A DNA stretch of 64,000 nt from Sessilibacter corallicola (GCF_021290925.1 NZ_JAJSLX010000003.1:124001-188000), one strand, 5' to 3'. Counted from the first letter of the stretch, positions 1 to 9,560 are shown. Notes: a model not told the origin generated them from the sequence alone. A program made the numbers and translations.

Positions 1-1
1 A

Positions 2-628
2 ATTAAATCGCAAGCGGATGGAAAGCCGGTAGATATCATCGGGTTTTCAATAGGAACTTACGTCGCACTTAAAGTTTGAGAGCTCATATCCGACCAAATT
101 CGAAATGTACATTTGATTTCATCTGTGGCACCTCTTGGCGATGGTAAATTACTTGATGATATGGCAGGGGGATTAGTTTTTAAATTGGCATTAAAAAAGC
201 CCACTGTTTTCTATCTGCTAACTAAAATACAAAAATGCATGGCGCTAATAATACCTAACTTTTTAGTCCGTACATTGTTTGCCAGTGCTGTCGGTAAAGA
301 CAAAAAACTGGCAGAAGATACGCATTTTTTAAGCTATATAACACCCATTATAAAACGTTGTTTTCTCAAAAATACTCGTGGGTATATGAGAGATATAGCT
401 TTGTACGTAAAATGGTCGGGTGAAATGCATCAAGGTATAGGCAGCGTCAAATTGTGGCATGGTACTGAGGATAATTGGTCACCGTTGGCTATGCCTACTT
501 ATCTTAAGAATAAAATTGTAGGCGCAGAACTTAATGCTATGTCTGGATTATCTCATTATTCCTGTTTGATTGAAGCCGCGCCGAAAATATGTGCTGAAAT
601 AGCAATTTCGCCGAAACAGGGAAAGTGA
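2..628 (+). pseudogene. alpha/beta-hydrolase gene interrupted by an in-frame TGA (5' end outside window)
   Basis: One frame runs from base 2 to 628 with a single stop, TGA at 77-79. Before it the frame encodes DIIGFSIGTYVALKV, a nucleophile elbow of the G-x-S-x-G type. After it comes ISSVAPLGDGK and, near the end, WHGTEDNWSP (acid position) and SGLSHYS (catalytic His position). All three parts of an alpha/beta-hydrolase triad are therefore in one frame and in the right order, so the stop looks like a single nonsense change in an otherwise intact gene. The part after the stop could start only at a TTG (113) and would lack the nucleophile serine. The true start lies left of the window. The substrate cannot be told. 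A base-calling error is possible. Confidence 0.75.
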
Positions 629-1172
629 ATATTTGTCTTAAAAACTGAAGGCTAAGTATTTTTTATCAAGCGATAACATGTGGCCATTCGTACCGAATAG
701 TCAAAAGCTCTGAGTATTATCTAAAGAAAAAGCTTCAAATATTTAATCGATCGTAGGGCTTTTTAAGTATCCCAATCCTCACATACCTATTTATAAATAA
801 AAATCATAATTCCTCGCGTTTATAAAATTTTTCTCTTGGTAGATTCTTGTGCTTTTTACAGAGTGTGAAATTCTAACCTTTCTATAATCTCATTCTTTAA
901 AAACATCTTTGTACATAAAGTATTTTCATGCTTGGGTGTTTATTATTTATATTTTTCAGTTTTTTCTTTGAAAATTAATTTTTTGATATTCGGTGCTTTT
1001 TTTGTTGTTGATGGCGTTGAATGTTGGCAGAATATGTAGGGTATTTATTTAGATTGTCGAAATTTTTTAGTCGTTAATGTAAATAAATGTTTGTAAAAAG
1101 AGAATCCCCAAAAATCTATTCAACTTTGGTTTAAGGAAAATTCACTCCAGCTAAGTGGTAAGGAAGGGCAAA
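629..1172. other. AT-rich intergenic region
   Basis: Strongly AT-rich, with many T and A runs and no coding frame. The end should hold the promoter of the CZB gene, but I cannot place -35/-10 boxes with confidence. The ribosome site AAGGAAGG at 1160-1167 closes the region. Confidence 0.5.
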
Positions 1173-1598
1173 GTGAGCGAAGAAGTATACTGGCAAGTTA
1201 TTAATGCAAAAAAAGCTCATAGGAAGTGGATTGGTTACGCTCAGCTTTTAATTGAGCGTGGTGAGGTCGATGAAGAAATGGTGCCAACCAATGAAACAGA
1301 ATGCTGTTTTGGTCAATGGTATTATTCAGAAGGTCAGCAACTTATCGATATTCCGGTTTTTAAAGAAATTGGGCTTGTTCACGAACAGCTTCACGCGAAA
1401 TATAACGAAATATTTGCCATATTATTTCGCGAAGAAGAATCTGGTTTATTTGCTAAGTTATTTGGTAAAAAAACGAAGGTAAGTGATGAAGATTTAATGA
1501 AGGCCAAAAGGAAGTGTCATGAATTAAACACTTTATCCCACCAGTTGACCGATAAAATTAATCTTCTCATTAAAGAAATGAAGTTAAAAGAAGCTTAA
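1173..1598 (+). CDS. stand-alone CZB (chemoreceptor zinc-binding) domain protein
   Basis: A small soluble protein that is almost entirely a CZB domain. This fold binds zinc through three His and one Cys and normally sits at the C terminus of chemoreceptors or the N terminus of diguanylate cyclases. Numbered from the chosen start, the ligands are His16 (AHRKW), Cys45 in CFGQWY, and His70 and His74 in VHEQLH. No membrane segment or output domain is present, so it would have to act through a partner. GTG at 1173 is chosen because AAGGAAGG ends five bases before it; the longer GTG start at 1155 has no such site. No obvious partner is adjacent, but a FIST/GGDEF-EAL pair and a zinc-response island lie downstream. 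Domain call firm, role unknown. Confidence 0.8.
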   Translation: MSEEVYWQVINAKKAHRKWIGYAQLLIERGEVDEEMVPTNETECCFGQWYYSEGQQLIDIPVFKEIGLVHEQLHAKYNEIFAILFREEESGLFAKLFGKKTKVSDEDLMKAKRKCHELNTLSHQLTDKINLLIKEMKLKEA

Positions 1599-1608
1599 TA
1601 GCATGCAG

Positions 1609-1655
1609 TTTCAGAGAAGTCGGTTAAGTTAAATTCTCTTCAGTCTTCTCTGAAA
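1609..1655. terminator. hairpin between convergent genes
   Basis: The 11-bp arms TTTCAGAGAAG (1609-1619) and CTTCTCTGAAA (1645-1655) are perfectly complementary around a 25-base loop. They lie between the ends of the CZB gene and the convergent KfrA-like gene. Neither side has a run of four or more T, so this is a 3'-end hairpin but not a textbook intrinsic terminator. Confidence 0.45.
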
Positions 1656-1690
1656 TATCTAATGTTATCGAAAAAATACAGTTTCCGTGT

Positions 1691-2770
1691 TTAGTCTGTA
1701 TTTGGTTTTTGCGCTAGTGTCGTGACCTTTGCGGTTAGTTCTGCATTTTCTTTTATTAGTTGGTCTTTCTGTGTTTCGTATTGGTTGGCCCGCTCGTGCA
1801 CTGTTTGTATTTGCTGCTCTTGGAGACGGTTGCTGGTTTCAAGCATAGTAATTTTTTGTGTGTAAGTAGCGATTTGCTGTGTGTTGCGGGTGATCTGATC
1901 TTCTTTGGCCGCTAGTTTTTCTTTTAGTTGCTCGGATTGCTTCGACTCAGCTTCAAACCGTTGTTGCCATTGCTCGTTGTTGGTTTGCGTAGCTTTTAGT
2001 TCTAGCACTACAGATGAGAACTGCTGTGTTTCTTTTGCCAGTTGCTGTGCGGTGTCGTCCAGTTTTTCTTTGAGTTGACCGCTTTCCTGGGTTAACAGCT
2101 GGTTCGCTTTTTTTAGGTCATCGGCTTGTGACTGAACATTGCGAGTGTGTTCTTGGCTGCTGAGTAGGGTGGTTTGAAACTGTTCTCTTTCAATCAGGCG
2201 ATCTTCGGCGATTTGCTGCTGGTAGTGCTCAAAGTGCGAACGCACGGTTTTCACTTCCAATTTTAACTCTTCTTTGTCGGCAAGAAGCTGATTGTTTTTT
2301 TCGGTCAGTGTGGTGTTCGCTTGAGATTTTGCTTTCAGCGTGTCTGAAAGGCTGTTCCAATCGTCGAAGAGTTGTTTGTATTTTTGTTGTTCTTGTTTGA
2401 TCTCTTCTTTTAAGCGCTCTAATTCCTGCTTGAGTGCCGTGTTTCCTTGGTTTGTCGCTTTCAACTGATTCTGAGCGTCGTTCAGTTTGTTATTACAGTT
2501 GTCCGTAATTTCTTGTATTCGCTCATCAGCAATTGAGCGGCTGGTTTGGTAAAGGCTTTTAACGGCGTCCATGAGCTGTTGTGGTAACTCGCCATTGTCT
2601 TTTTGGTGGCTGTTTGATTCCTTCCATTGTTTGAGCAGCGGGGCAATCGTGCTCTTGCTGCCGGTTCCCAGAATCTCTCGTACGCGATCTACGGTGGGTG
2701 TGAATCCTTGATCAACAATTGCAGTGGCAGCTTTGGAGACATCGAAAAATGATACGCCTGTTCTTGCCAT
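1691..2770 (-). CDS. KfrA-like coiled-coil DNA-binding protein
   Basis: Residues 1-60 (MARTGVSFFDVSKAATAIV and following) resemble the N-terminal helix-turn-helix domain of KfrA, a plasmid-borne autoregulator. The typical elements are VxxAATAIVxQGxTPTVDRVREILGTGSKSTIAPLLKQW. From about residue 75 to 355 the chain is rich in Gln, Glu, Lys and Leu with heptad character and no Pro, i.e. one long alpha-helical coiled coil. Known KfrA proteins bind DNA at their own promoter and help partition plasmids; here the gene is chromosomal in context and divergent from a tyrosine recombinase. A perfect 12-bp palindrome lies 28 bp before the start and could be its operator. The function, for example controlling the recombinase, is inferred from position only. 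Confidence 0.75.
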   Translation of the reverse strand: MARTGVSFFDVSKAATAIVDQGFTPTVDRVREILGTGSKSTIAPLLKQWKESNSHQKDNGELPQQLMDAVKSLYQTSRSIADERIQEITDNCNNKLNDAQNQLKATNQGNTALKQELERLKEEIKQEQQKYKQLFDDWNSLSDTLKAKSQANTTLTEKNNQLLADKEELKLEVKTVRSHFEHYQQQIAEDRLIEREQFQTTLLSSQEHTRNVQSQADDLKKANQLLTQESGQLKEKLDDTAQQLAKETQQFSSVVLELKATQTNNEQWQQRFEAESKQSEQLKEKLAAKEDQITRNTQQIATYTQKITMLETSNRLQEQQIQTVHERANQYETQKDQLIKENAELTAKVTTLAQKPNTD

Positions 2771-2797
2771 TATGGGGTACCTGTAAATTTTGTAGTG

Positions 2798-2809
2798 TAA
2801 TACGTATTA
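2798..2809. promoter_or_regulatory. palindromic operator candidate upstream of the KfrA-like gene
   Basis: TAATACGTATTA is a perfect 12-bp palindrome in the 316-bp space between the divergent KfrA-like and recombinase genes, 28 bp from the KfrA-like start. KfrA proteins autoregulate through palindromes near their promoters, so this is a reasonable binding site, but no second copy was found. Confidence 0.35.
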
Positions 2810-3086
2810 TGTAATAGAATGATAAAAAGTACAATTTAGTAATATAGAAATAAGGTAAAACTAACCTTCGATAATTAATGTTATCGACGGTTATAAAATG
2901 ATATGATCCAGAAATGAGGATCTGAATACTGTAATGCCTCGGAAATAGGGGCTTGGAGCCAGTAGTCGCGGGATTAGAGTCAGAAGCTCAAAATCGGTAT
3001 TTGAAATCTAGCGGTCGAAGCTGGTCGATAGCCAATGTGCAAATGTCACTGATAAGTGCCAGGTGCCGGCTGATAGGAGTTATTCG

Positions 3087-4061
3087 ATGACAAAAGAGAT
3101 AGTACAAAACAGTACAGATATCGTTACTCATAACGAGAAGCTTCGCGCCTTTCTTCAAGCATCAACGTCGGAAAACACACGTCGATCTTATCGCTCTGCA
3201 ATTCGCCAGTTTGAACGTTGGGGAGGCATGCTGCCGTGCAATGCCAGCATACTGGTTCAATATATTGTCTCTCGCAGCCAAGAGTTGTCGCCACAAACGT
3301 TGAGTTTGCATCTCACGGCCATTAAGCAGTGGCATGTTTATCAAGGTATCCACGATCCCACTGCTGATCCTTTGATTCGAAAAACCATGGAAGGGATTCG
3401 TCGAGTAACCGGTAAACCTCAGGTTAAAGCGCAAGCGCTTCGACTGGAGCATATCGCACAAATGGTGGCTTGTTTAAAACGTCGCGATGAAAGTAAAAAA
3501 CAGTTCAGGGATTTGGCGCTTATTTTAATTGGCTATTTCGGTGCTTTCCGGCGCAGTGAGCTGGTGGGAATCTCCGTGGAGGATTTAACTTTTGAGCCCG
3601 AAGGCGTGCTTATTCGTTTGCCCAAATCGAAAACTGACCAAACCGGCAGCGGAATCATCAAAGCCATTCCATACAGCGGCAAGGCAATTTGTCCCGTTAA
3701 ATCATTAGAACAATGGCTGCATTGTGCTGGAATTTCTGAAGGCAGTGTTTTTTGCTCGGTAAATCGTTGGGATCAAATCCAGCCGCGTGCACTTATTCCA
3801 AGCGCGGTAAACGATTTATTAAAAAGTATTGGTCGTGAATGTGAGTTTGATTTTGTTCCTAATTTAAGCAGCCACAGTTTGCGTCGCGGAATGTCAACCT
3901 CGGCTGCTCGCGAAAACATCAGTTTTGAATTAATCAAAAAACAAGGCGGTTGGAAAAACGATGCCACGGTCTGGGAATACATCGATGAAGGTCGACAATT
4001 CACAGACAATGCCAGTGGTCAACTTATGGATGTGCTGAATGAGATTTCTGTCAAAGATTAA
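3087..4061 (+). CDS. tyrosine-type site-specific recombinase/integrase
   Basis: Has the two-domain layout of phage-integrase family recombinases. An N-terminal SAM-like core-binding domain (NTRRSYRSAIRQFERW) is followed by a catalytic domain. The active-site residues are visible in order: Arg in GAFRRSEL, Lys in PKSKTDQ, His-x-x-Arg in SHSLRRG, the tryptophan in GGWKND that replaces the last His in many members, and the Tyr nucleophile in WEYIDEGRQF. The catalytic domain looks complete and active. ATG at 3087 is preferred over GTG 3063 because TAGGAG sits about eight bases upstream. It is transcribed away from the KfrA-like gene. No flanking att repeats were recognised, so the element it would move is undefined. 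Confidence 0.85.
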   Translation: MTKEIVQNSTDIVTHNEKLRAFLQASTSENTRRSYRSAIRQFERWGGMLPCNASILVQYIVSRSQELSPQTLSLHLTAIKQWHVYQGIHDPTADPLIRKTMEGIRRVTGKPQVKAQALRLEHIAQMVACLKRRDESKKQFRDLALILIGYFGAFRRSELVGISVEDLTFEPEGVLIRLPKSKTDQTGSGIIKAIPYSGKAICPVKSLEQWLHCAGISEGSVFCSVNRWDQIQPRALIPSAVNDLLKSIGRECEFDFVPNLSSHSLRRGMSTSAARENISFELIKKQGGWKNDATVWEYIDEGRQFTDNASGQLMDVLNEISVKD

Positions 4062-4240
4062 TATACGAGGTAGTTTCCTGTAAGCGTTTATTGTTTTATT
4101 AACTTGGTTAATTTCTTGCTTTAATCGTCATTCTATCTACGGGTCTATTTATGTAAATTATAGAGGTTTTCCGCCAAAGCCTATTTTTTATATTAAGCCC
4201 CGCAAATCAAATAAAACACATCTAGTTAGGTTGAAAGAGT

Positions 4241-5596
4241 ATGGAGCAGTTTTTTGCAGATTTTGCTGCATTTATGTGGGGCACGCCTTTAATTGTTTTG
4301 TTAGTTGGCGGCGGACTGTTTTTTGTTATCTTTTCAAAAGGTTTGCCTTACCGTCATTTTCCTCATGCCATTAATGTTTTGCGTGGAAAATACGCAAAAG
4401 AAGGTGGAGAAGGCCAGATATCCCATTATCAAGCATTAACAACCGCGCTTTCTGGAACCCTAGGTTTGGGAAACATCGCTGGCGTTGCCATTGCGATTTC
4501 TATCGGTGGGCCAGGGGCCATTTTTTGGATGTGGGTGACAGCCGTTGTTGGTGTGGCGACGAAATTTTATACCTGTACCTTGGCCGTAATGTATCGCGGT
4601 TACGACAGTAATGGTCAGTTGCAGGGTGGGCCCATGTACGTAATCCGAGAAGGTTTAGGCAAGCGTTGGATGCCGTTGGCGGTTTTGTTTGCCTTAGCCG
4701 GTATGTGCGGAGCCTTGCCGGTTTTTCAAATTAATCAGTTGGTGCAAATTGTTCGCGATGCCGTCGCGATTCCTTCGGGTATTACGACAGAATCAAACCA
4801 TTTAGTGTTTGATCTATCATTAGGTATTGCGTTAAGTATCGTCGTTTGGATTGTTTTAATCGGCAATATTCAGCGAATCGGAAAGGTAACAGCGGCTTTG
4901 GTGCCTGTCATGGTGGTTCTTTATATGATCATGACAATTGTGGTTTTGGCCGTTAAAGCTGATCAAATTCCCAATGCCTTCTATTTGATTTTTCATCACG
5001 CGTTCACGCCCGAATCTGCTGCCAGCGGAACCTTGTTAACCATTATTCTTACCGGTGTTCGTCGCGGAGCATTTTCCAATGAAGCGGGTATTGGCACCGA
5101 AGCTATGGCTCACGGCGCGGCAAAAACCAACGAACCCGTTCGTGAAGGTGTGGTTGCCATGGTTGGTCCAGTGGTTGATACCTTATTGGTGTGTACTTGC
5201 ACGGCCTTGGTGGTTTTAGTGACTGGCGCTTGGCAAATCGAAGGCAGCAGTGGCGTTACTTTAACCGCGCAGGCGTTTGAAAGTGTATTACCGGGTTTTG
5301 GTGCTTATCTATTAACCGTCATGGTGTTATTTTTAAGCTTGAGTACCGTATTTACCTTTGGTTACTACGGCAGTAAATGTTTGGGCTTCTTAATTGGGGC
5401 TAACAGACAGCACTACTATATTTGGATGTATACCGGCTTGGTGATTTTGGGAGCAACGGTATCGTTGACTACCGTTGTTAATTTAATCGACGCAATGTAC
5501 GCGTTAATGGCAATTCCGACGATGGTTTCCACGATTTTGTTAGCAGGAAAGGTCAATCAAGCAGCAAAACGTTATTTTGCAACTGCATCGAAATAG
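4241..5596 (+). CDS. sodium:alanine/glycine symporter, AGCS family
   Basis: An integral membrane transporter that imports alanine or glycine with Na+. About eleven hydrophobic segments span the protein. The family signature is clear at residues 65-110: TALSGTLGLGNIAGVAIAIS, then GGPGAIFWMW and FYTCTLAVMYRG; a second conserved stretch is GVRRGAFSNEAGIGTEAMAHGAAKT. The length of 451 aa is usual for the family. The gene stands alone after the recombinase with a 180-bp promoter gap and GAAAGAG before the ATG. YtoQ follows 64 bp later and may be cotranscribed. Substrate choice between Ala, Gly and Gln is not decidable from sequence. Confidence 0.9.
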   Translation: MEQFFADFAAFMWGTPLIVLLVGGGLFFVIFSKGLPYRHFPHAINVLRGKYAKEGGEGQISHYQALTTALSGTLGLGNIAGVAIAISIGGPGAIFWMWVTAVVGVATKFYTCTLAVMYRGYDSNGQLQGGPMYVIREGLGKRWMPLAVLFALAGMCGALPVFQINQLVQIVRDAVAIPSGITTESNHLVFDLSLGIALSIVVWIVLIGNIQRIGKVTAALVPVMVVLYMIMTIVVLAVKADQIPNAFYLIFHHAFTPESAASGTLLTIILTGVRRGAFSNEAGIGTEAMAHGAAKTNEPVREGVVAMVGPVVDTLLVCTCTALVVLVTGAWQIEGSSGVTLTAQAFESVLPGFGAYLLTVMVLFLSLSTVFTFGYYGSKCLGFLIGANRQHYYIWMYTGLVILGATVSLTTVVNLIDAMYALMAIPTMVSTILLAGKVNQAAKRYFATASK

Positions 5597-5660
5597 AAAA
5601 AGTGTACAATTTTAGTATCAGCGATTATCTAAAAATTACAATTTGATAAGGTGTTAGAGC

Positions 5661-6104
5661 ATGCAATTGAGTGTTTATTTATCCGGCGAAATCCATACGG
5701 ATTGGCGCGAACAAATCATTAATGGCTGTAAAGAACACGGCCTTGATATTGAATTCACCTCGGCAGTGACAGATCACGATGCCAGTGATGCGGCTGGTGA
5801 TTTATTGGGCGCAGAAGATAAGCAGTTTTGGCGCGATCACAAATCGGCGAAAGTGAATGCTATTCGTATTAAAACGCTGCTTGAAACCTGCGATGTAGCC
5901 GTGATTCGTTTTGGCGAAAAATATAAGCAGTGGAACGCCGCTTTTGACGCTGGTTATTGCGCAGCTTTGGGTACACCCTATATTACCTTGCACAACGAAG
6001 ATATTATTCATCCATTAAAAGAAGTGGATGCATCGGCCATGGCTTGGGCAACAACGCCAGAGCAGGTGGTAGAAATTTTAAAATATACCGTTAAGCAAAA
6101 GTAG
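5661..6104 (+). CDS. ytoQ: YtoQ family protein
   Basis: A 147-residue soluble protein matching the YtoQ family, whose fold resembles nucleoside 2-deoxyribosyltransferases. Characteristic elements are LSGEIHTDWREQI near the N terminus, SAVTDHDASDAAGD, DKQFWRDHKSAKVNAIRIKTLL in the middle, and FGEKYKQWNAAFDAGY towards the end. The reaction in the cell has not been established for the family, so none is assigned. It lies 64 bp after the symporter and ends 30 bp before a strong hairpin terminator, suggesting a two-gene transcript. Confidence 0.85.
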   Translation: MQLSVYLSGEIHTDWREQIINGCKEHGLDIEFTSAVTDHDASDAAGDLLGAEDKQFWRDHKSAKVNAIRIKTLLETCDVAVIRFGEKYKQWNAAFDAGYCAALGTPYITLHNEDIIHPLKEVDASAMAWATTPEQVVEILKYTVKQK

Positions 6105-6133
6105 CTGCGAATATTTTAAAACAATATTTATAG

Positions 6134-6162
6134 AAAAACGGCCTTAAAAAAGGCCGTTTTTT
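6134..6162. terminator. bidirectional intrinsic terminator
   Basis: AAAAACGGCC and GGCCGTTTTTT form a GC-rich stem with a short A-rich loop. T runs follow on the top strand and, because the left arm begins with A residues, on the bottom strand too. It sits between the ends of the convergent ytoQ and sulfatase genes and can serve both. Confidence 0.85.
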
Positions 6163-6182
6163 GTTTCTGTATTTAATAAAGA

Positions 6183-8567
6183 TTATGGTGTGGCAATGCC
6201 GAATTCGCCTGGATATTTCTCAAAAATTTCACTAAAAGTATCCAGTCCGGAATCCGAACACAATGTGCTTGCTGAGCAATCCCCATTGACGAACATCTCA
6301 CCAATCCATTGTTTCATTTCTGATTGAGTTGCAGTAATGTTTATGTGCTTATATTCATCGGTGTCACCTGGAATATTATAGCCTGGCTTCGGTTCGTCGT
6401 GAGAATTTAGGTCTCTAGGATGTAATTCATCGTTGTAGGGGTTTTGGTAAGATTTAAGCGTGCTATTAGAAAGGTTTAAATAATATGTTCCAAACCAATC
6501 ACCATCGATATCATTATTTACCGTAAAAGTTACGACGTAATTTTGAACGAATTCGTCTGGATTAACCAATAATGCTAGAGATTCTAACCCCATGCTAATT
6601 GGCATATTGCCAGAAATTCCCGTGGTATCAACGGCTACTAGAGTTGGAAAGCCACCGTCTGTTTGACGAAGTTCAACTGCTGCGCCTAGGTAATAATTTC
6701 TCCAAGGGCCAGATTCTGCTTGATAACCCATTTGCTCCATAGCGTCTGCGGCTAAGTAACGAACTTTTGTGAGTTTACTTTCGTCGAACGCACTGAGATC
6801 AGTCAGTTCGGTACTACTGTTATAGTCTTCGATGCTTGCGGCGTTGTAACCAAATACTGCATGGCTAAGTAAGCGAACTGCCCAACGGTATTCGCCACTG
6901 GTAACTGCGGCAATGCCGGTATTAATGACATTATCAATTCCACCCATTGCGGCAATAAAACGCACGCCTTCATCCGCTGGAGATAATGGGTTTAGGTTTG
7001 CAGGGTTGCCATCCCACCAAGCGCCCAAATAAAAATCGTAGGTTGCGCGTGCATTGTGAGAAACCGTGCCGTAATAACCGTGGTTGTACCATTCTTCGTT
7101 CAGCGAAGGTGGTAGTTCAACTGTGTTGGAAATTTCGTTTGGTGTATATCCTTTGTTGGCTAAACGCAACGCTTGGTCGTGAACGTACTTATACATGTCT
7201 CGAGTTTTTTCGAGCTGCTCAACGATGTTGTCTTTACCGTAGGTTGGCCAGTGGTGAGAGGCAATCATTAATTTAGAATTATCGCCGTGTTCACCAAGCA
7301 CCTTATCAACGTATTTAACCCAAGCGTTGGCATCACGAGTTCTTGCGCCGCGCATGGACGAGATATTATGAATGGTGTTGGTTACCACTTCTGCTGCCAT
7401 CAGCATGTCGTATTTCTCAACATAAAACATAAATTCTGATGGTGCCTCAGAACCGTTAGCCATGGTGATATCAATGGTTAGTCCGTTGATTTTATGCTTA
7501 ATATCACGGCCAATTTCTGTTGCTGGAATTAATGCCGGAGACCCTGCTGAGGTAATTTTACCCAGGCCGCCATCAACTGAACCAGTCACACCTGCGCCTG
7601 CAATATTGCCGTACATGTAACCAGCGCGACGAGACATAATATTACCGGCCATTACGTTTTCTGAAACTGAATGCTCGAAAAACTCTTCAGGTGCAATAAT
7701 TTCAACTGCGTGACTTAACTTGTGCCCATCGCACTCAGATTTACCCGCGAAATAACCCGTTAAATCTTCACAATTTTCTGGCGCAAGACCGGCAACACCA
7801 CCAAAGTGGTCGATGTGTGAATGGGTAAAAATAATTCCGCGAATAGGGGCGTCCCTGTTTGGTATTTCCGCAGCACCTAAAAACAATTGGTAACCTTGAC
7901 GAGCGGTTTCTCCCGAGGTTAGTGGGTCAACCACAATCCAACCTTCTGGGGTACCTTCCTTAACATCACCGGGAGACCAAATAAATGACATAACCGCTAA
8001 ATCAAGACCGCGAACTTGGTAGATTTTCCCTTCAATATCACCGGCTTGATAAACTCCTGCTTCGATCGCATTTTTGCTGATGTCATCAATACCGGCTTTA
8101 TTATTAAGTTTTGCCATTCTTAATAGTGAAGGGTTGATTCGGTACTCTGAGTATTTACTGTCAGTACTTCTGAAAGGGTGATGATGTTCGTTCAGAAAAT
8201 CGTAGTCTTCTCTTGGCCAATAAATCTCATCAGGATCTACTGAGTCTGCCGGAGTGAATGTACAGTCATTTCTATCTGGCGCTTGAGTAGTTGGAATATT
8301 GTAAGGGTATTCACACAGTAAGCTGCCAGCTGATTTTATGGCTGGGTCTTTGTAGTCAGTTTGGCTAACAATAAGGTTTTGTAATTTTTCAAACTCGCCT
8401 TGGTTTTTTTCAATGGTAGTTGCAGATGCGTCTTTCGGTGAATTATTGAAATCATAACTGCTAGTGGCAGCAGGTAATGTTTGAGTGTTGTTTGAACAGG
8501 CAGTAATAAAAAGAGCGGCGCTACTGACGACGGCCGCAGCCAATATTCTTTTTTTATGTTTAAACAT
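6183..8567 (-). CDS. alkyl sulfatase (SdsA-like metallo-beta-lactamase fold), lipoprotein
   Basis: Likely hydrolyses alkyl sulfate esters to alcohol and sulfate. The zinc motif HSHIDHFGG of the metallo-beta-lactamase fold begins at His249; the chain then follows alkyl-sulfatase pattern, including SHHWPTYG and a C-terminal dimerisation/SCP2-like region. The start at 8567 is chosen because GGAAAGGAAAT precedes it and it gives a clean lipoprotein signal, MFKHKKRILAAAVV to ITAC-SNN, with the lipidated Cys. A longer frame from 8624 would bury this signal. At 794 aa it is longer than SdsA1 of Pseudomonas aeruginosa (about 660 aa, from memory), with about 100 extra residues between signal and zinc domain. 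A Zur-box-like half site lies about 290 bp upstream. Confidence 0.85.
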   Translation of the reverse strand: MFKHKKRILAAAVVSSAALFITACSNNTQTLPAATSSYDFNNSPKDASATTIEKNQGEFEKLQNLIVSQTDYKDPAIKSAGSLLCEYPYNIPTTQAPDRNDCTFTPADSVDPDEIYWPREDYDFLNEHHHPFRSTDSKYSEYRINPSLLRMAKLNNKAGIDDISKNAIEAGVYQAGDIEGKIYQVRGLDLAVMSFIWSPGDVKEGTPEGWIVVDPLTSGETARQGYQLFLGAAEIPNRDAPIRGIIFTHSHIDHFGGVAGLAPENCEDLTGYFAGKSECDGHKLSHAVEIIAPEEFFEHSVSENVMAGNIMSRRAGYMYGNIAGAGVTGSVDGGLGKITSAGSPALIPATEIGRDIKHKINGLTIDITMANGSEAPSEFMFYVEKYDMLMAAEVVTNTIHNISSMRGARTRDANAWVKYVDKVLGEHGDNSKLMIASHHWPTYGKDNIVEQLEKTRDMYKYVHDQALRLANKGYTPNEISNTVELPPSLNEEWYNHGYYGTVSHNARATYDFYLGAWWDGNPANLNPLSPADEGVRFIAAMGGIDNVINTGIAAVTSGEYRWAVRLLSHAVFGYNAASIEDYNSSTELTDLSAFDESKLTKVRYLAADAMEQMGYQAESGPWRNYYLGAAVELRQTDGGFPTLVAVDTTGISGNMPISMGLESLALLVNPDEFVQNYVVTFTVNNDIDGDWFGTYYLNLSNSTLKSYQNPYNDELHPRDLNSHDEPKPGYNIPGDTDEYKHINITATQSEMKQWIGEMFVNGDCSASTLCSDSGLDTFSEIFEKYPGEFGIATP

Positions 8568-9560
8568 AAGATTTCCTTTCCATCTGGTTTTATGTGTAGT
8601 TAGCTGGCAGGTTGGTACCATCAAAATACAACTTGATTGGTTTTCGTAAAAAAATTATTGGGTGTAGAAAACGTCCTTGTATTAATCGACTGCGCAACGA
8701 TTAATGTCCTGAATGATCATTTCGGGGAAGAATCATATACGAATTTTTGCGTAAATGTTTCTTGGAATGTAAAAGGTAAAACGCGCAAAATTTTTTTAAT
8801 TTAATGGCAATTAAATAATTATTTTTGCCCGGGTTAACCCTTTAAAAATGATACTTTATAACATATCAAAATAATTTTTTGAGTGTTAAATTTAACGGAG
8901 TAGGCGCTAAATTATTAGGAGTAAATTTATTTTTGAAAAATATTTTTTAATTTTTTTGTGGAATATTTTTTCTAAAAAATACCGTTATAAAAGGGTTTGG
9001 TTTCTCGCGTGAAAAGTTACTTCTTCATTTTTTAAGATTTGATGGGGCTAATATTTATAAGGGGGTGATGAATTTTCGGTTTTAAAGAAGCGCTTTTCTA
9101 CCATTGTGGCAAAGTTGGCGGTAGTCTGTTTTGTTGAGTTAAGTGTCATTTTTAATGATTCTTACGTCAAAATCTAATACAGAAGTAGCATGAAAATCTC
9201 ACCCCTTATATCTTGCTTTGTTGTGTGTCTAAAGCTCGATTGTAAAATGTATTTTTTAATACCGAGTGGTTCCAGTTTTATAGAATATTTAGTGCTAATA
9301 AAATTAAAAACATCAGTTTTTTGTCTGTAAAGGCTGGTTTATTTTTAATTTATTGGCTTTGGTGTACAAAATTATTGTGTGTGGCTAATGCAACCTAGCA
9401 ATCTCTTCGGCTTTTGCCTTTGTCTAATATTTGATAAAAAGAAGTAGTCTATACTTTTGTTGCTATTAATAGCCAAACGGATAATAAGGTTGCTTGTTAT
9501 CAGACTGATTGATAGGGCGTGCTCGTTTGAATGCGTCAACATGAATATTACGGATACATA
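8568..9560. other. long AT-rich intergenic region with divergent promoters
   Basis: Nearly 1 kb between the divergent sulfatase and FIST genes, with no credible ORF. Visible elements are GGGTTAACCC (8831-8840), a 10-bp palindrome, and CTTTATAACATATCA (8854-8868), which shares its last 12 bases with the Zur-box-like site before zigA. The rest is A/T runs. Confidence 0.5.

Noticed and set aside
3063-4061. Prophage at the first integrase
   Set aside because: No phage structural, replication or lysis genes are near either recombinase.
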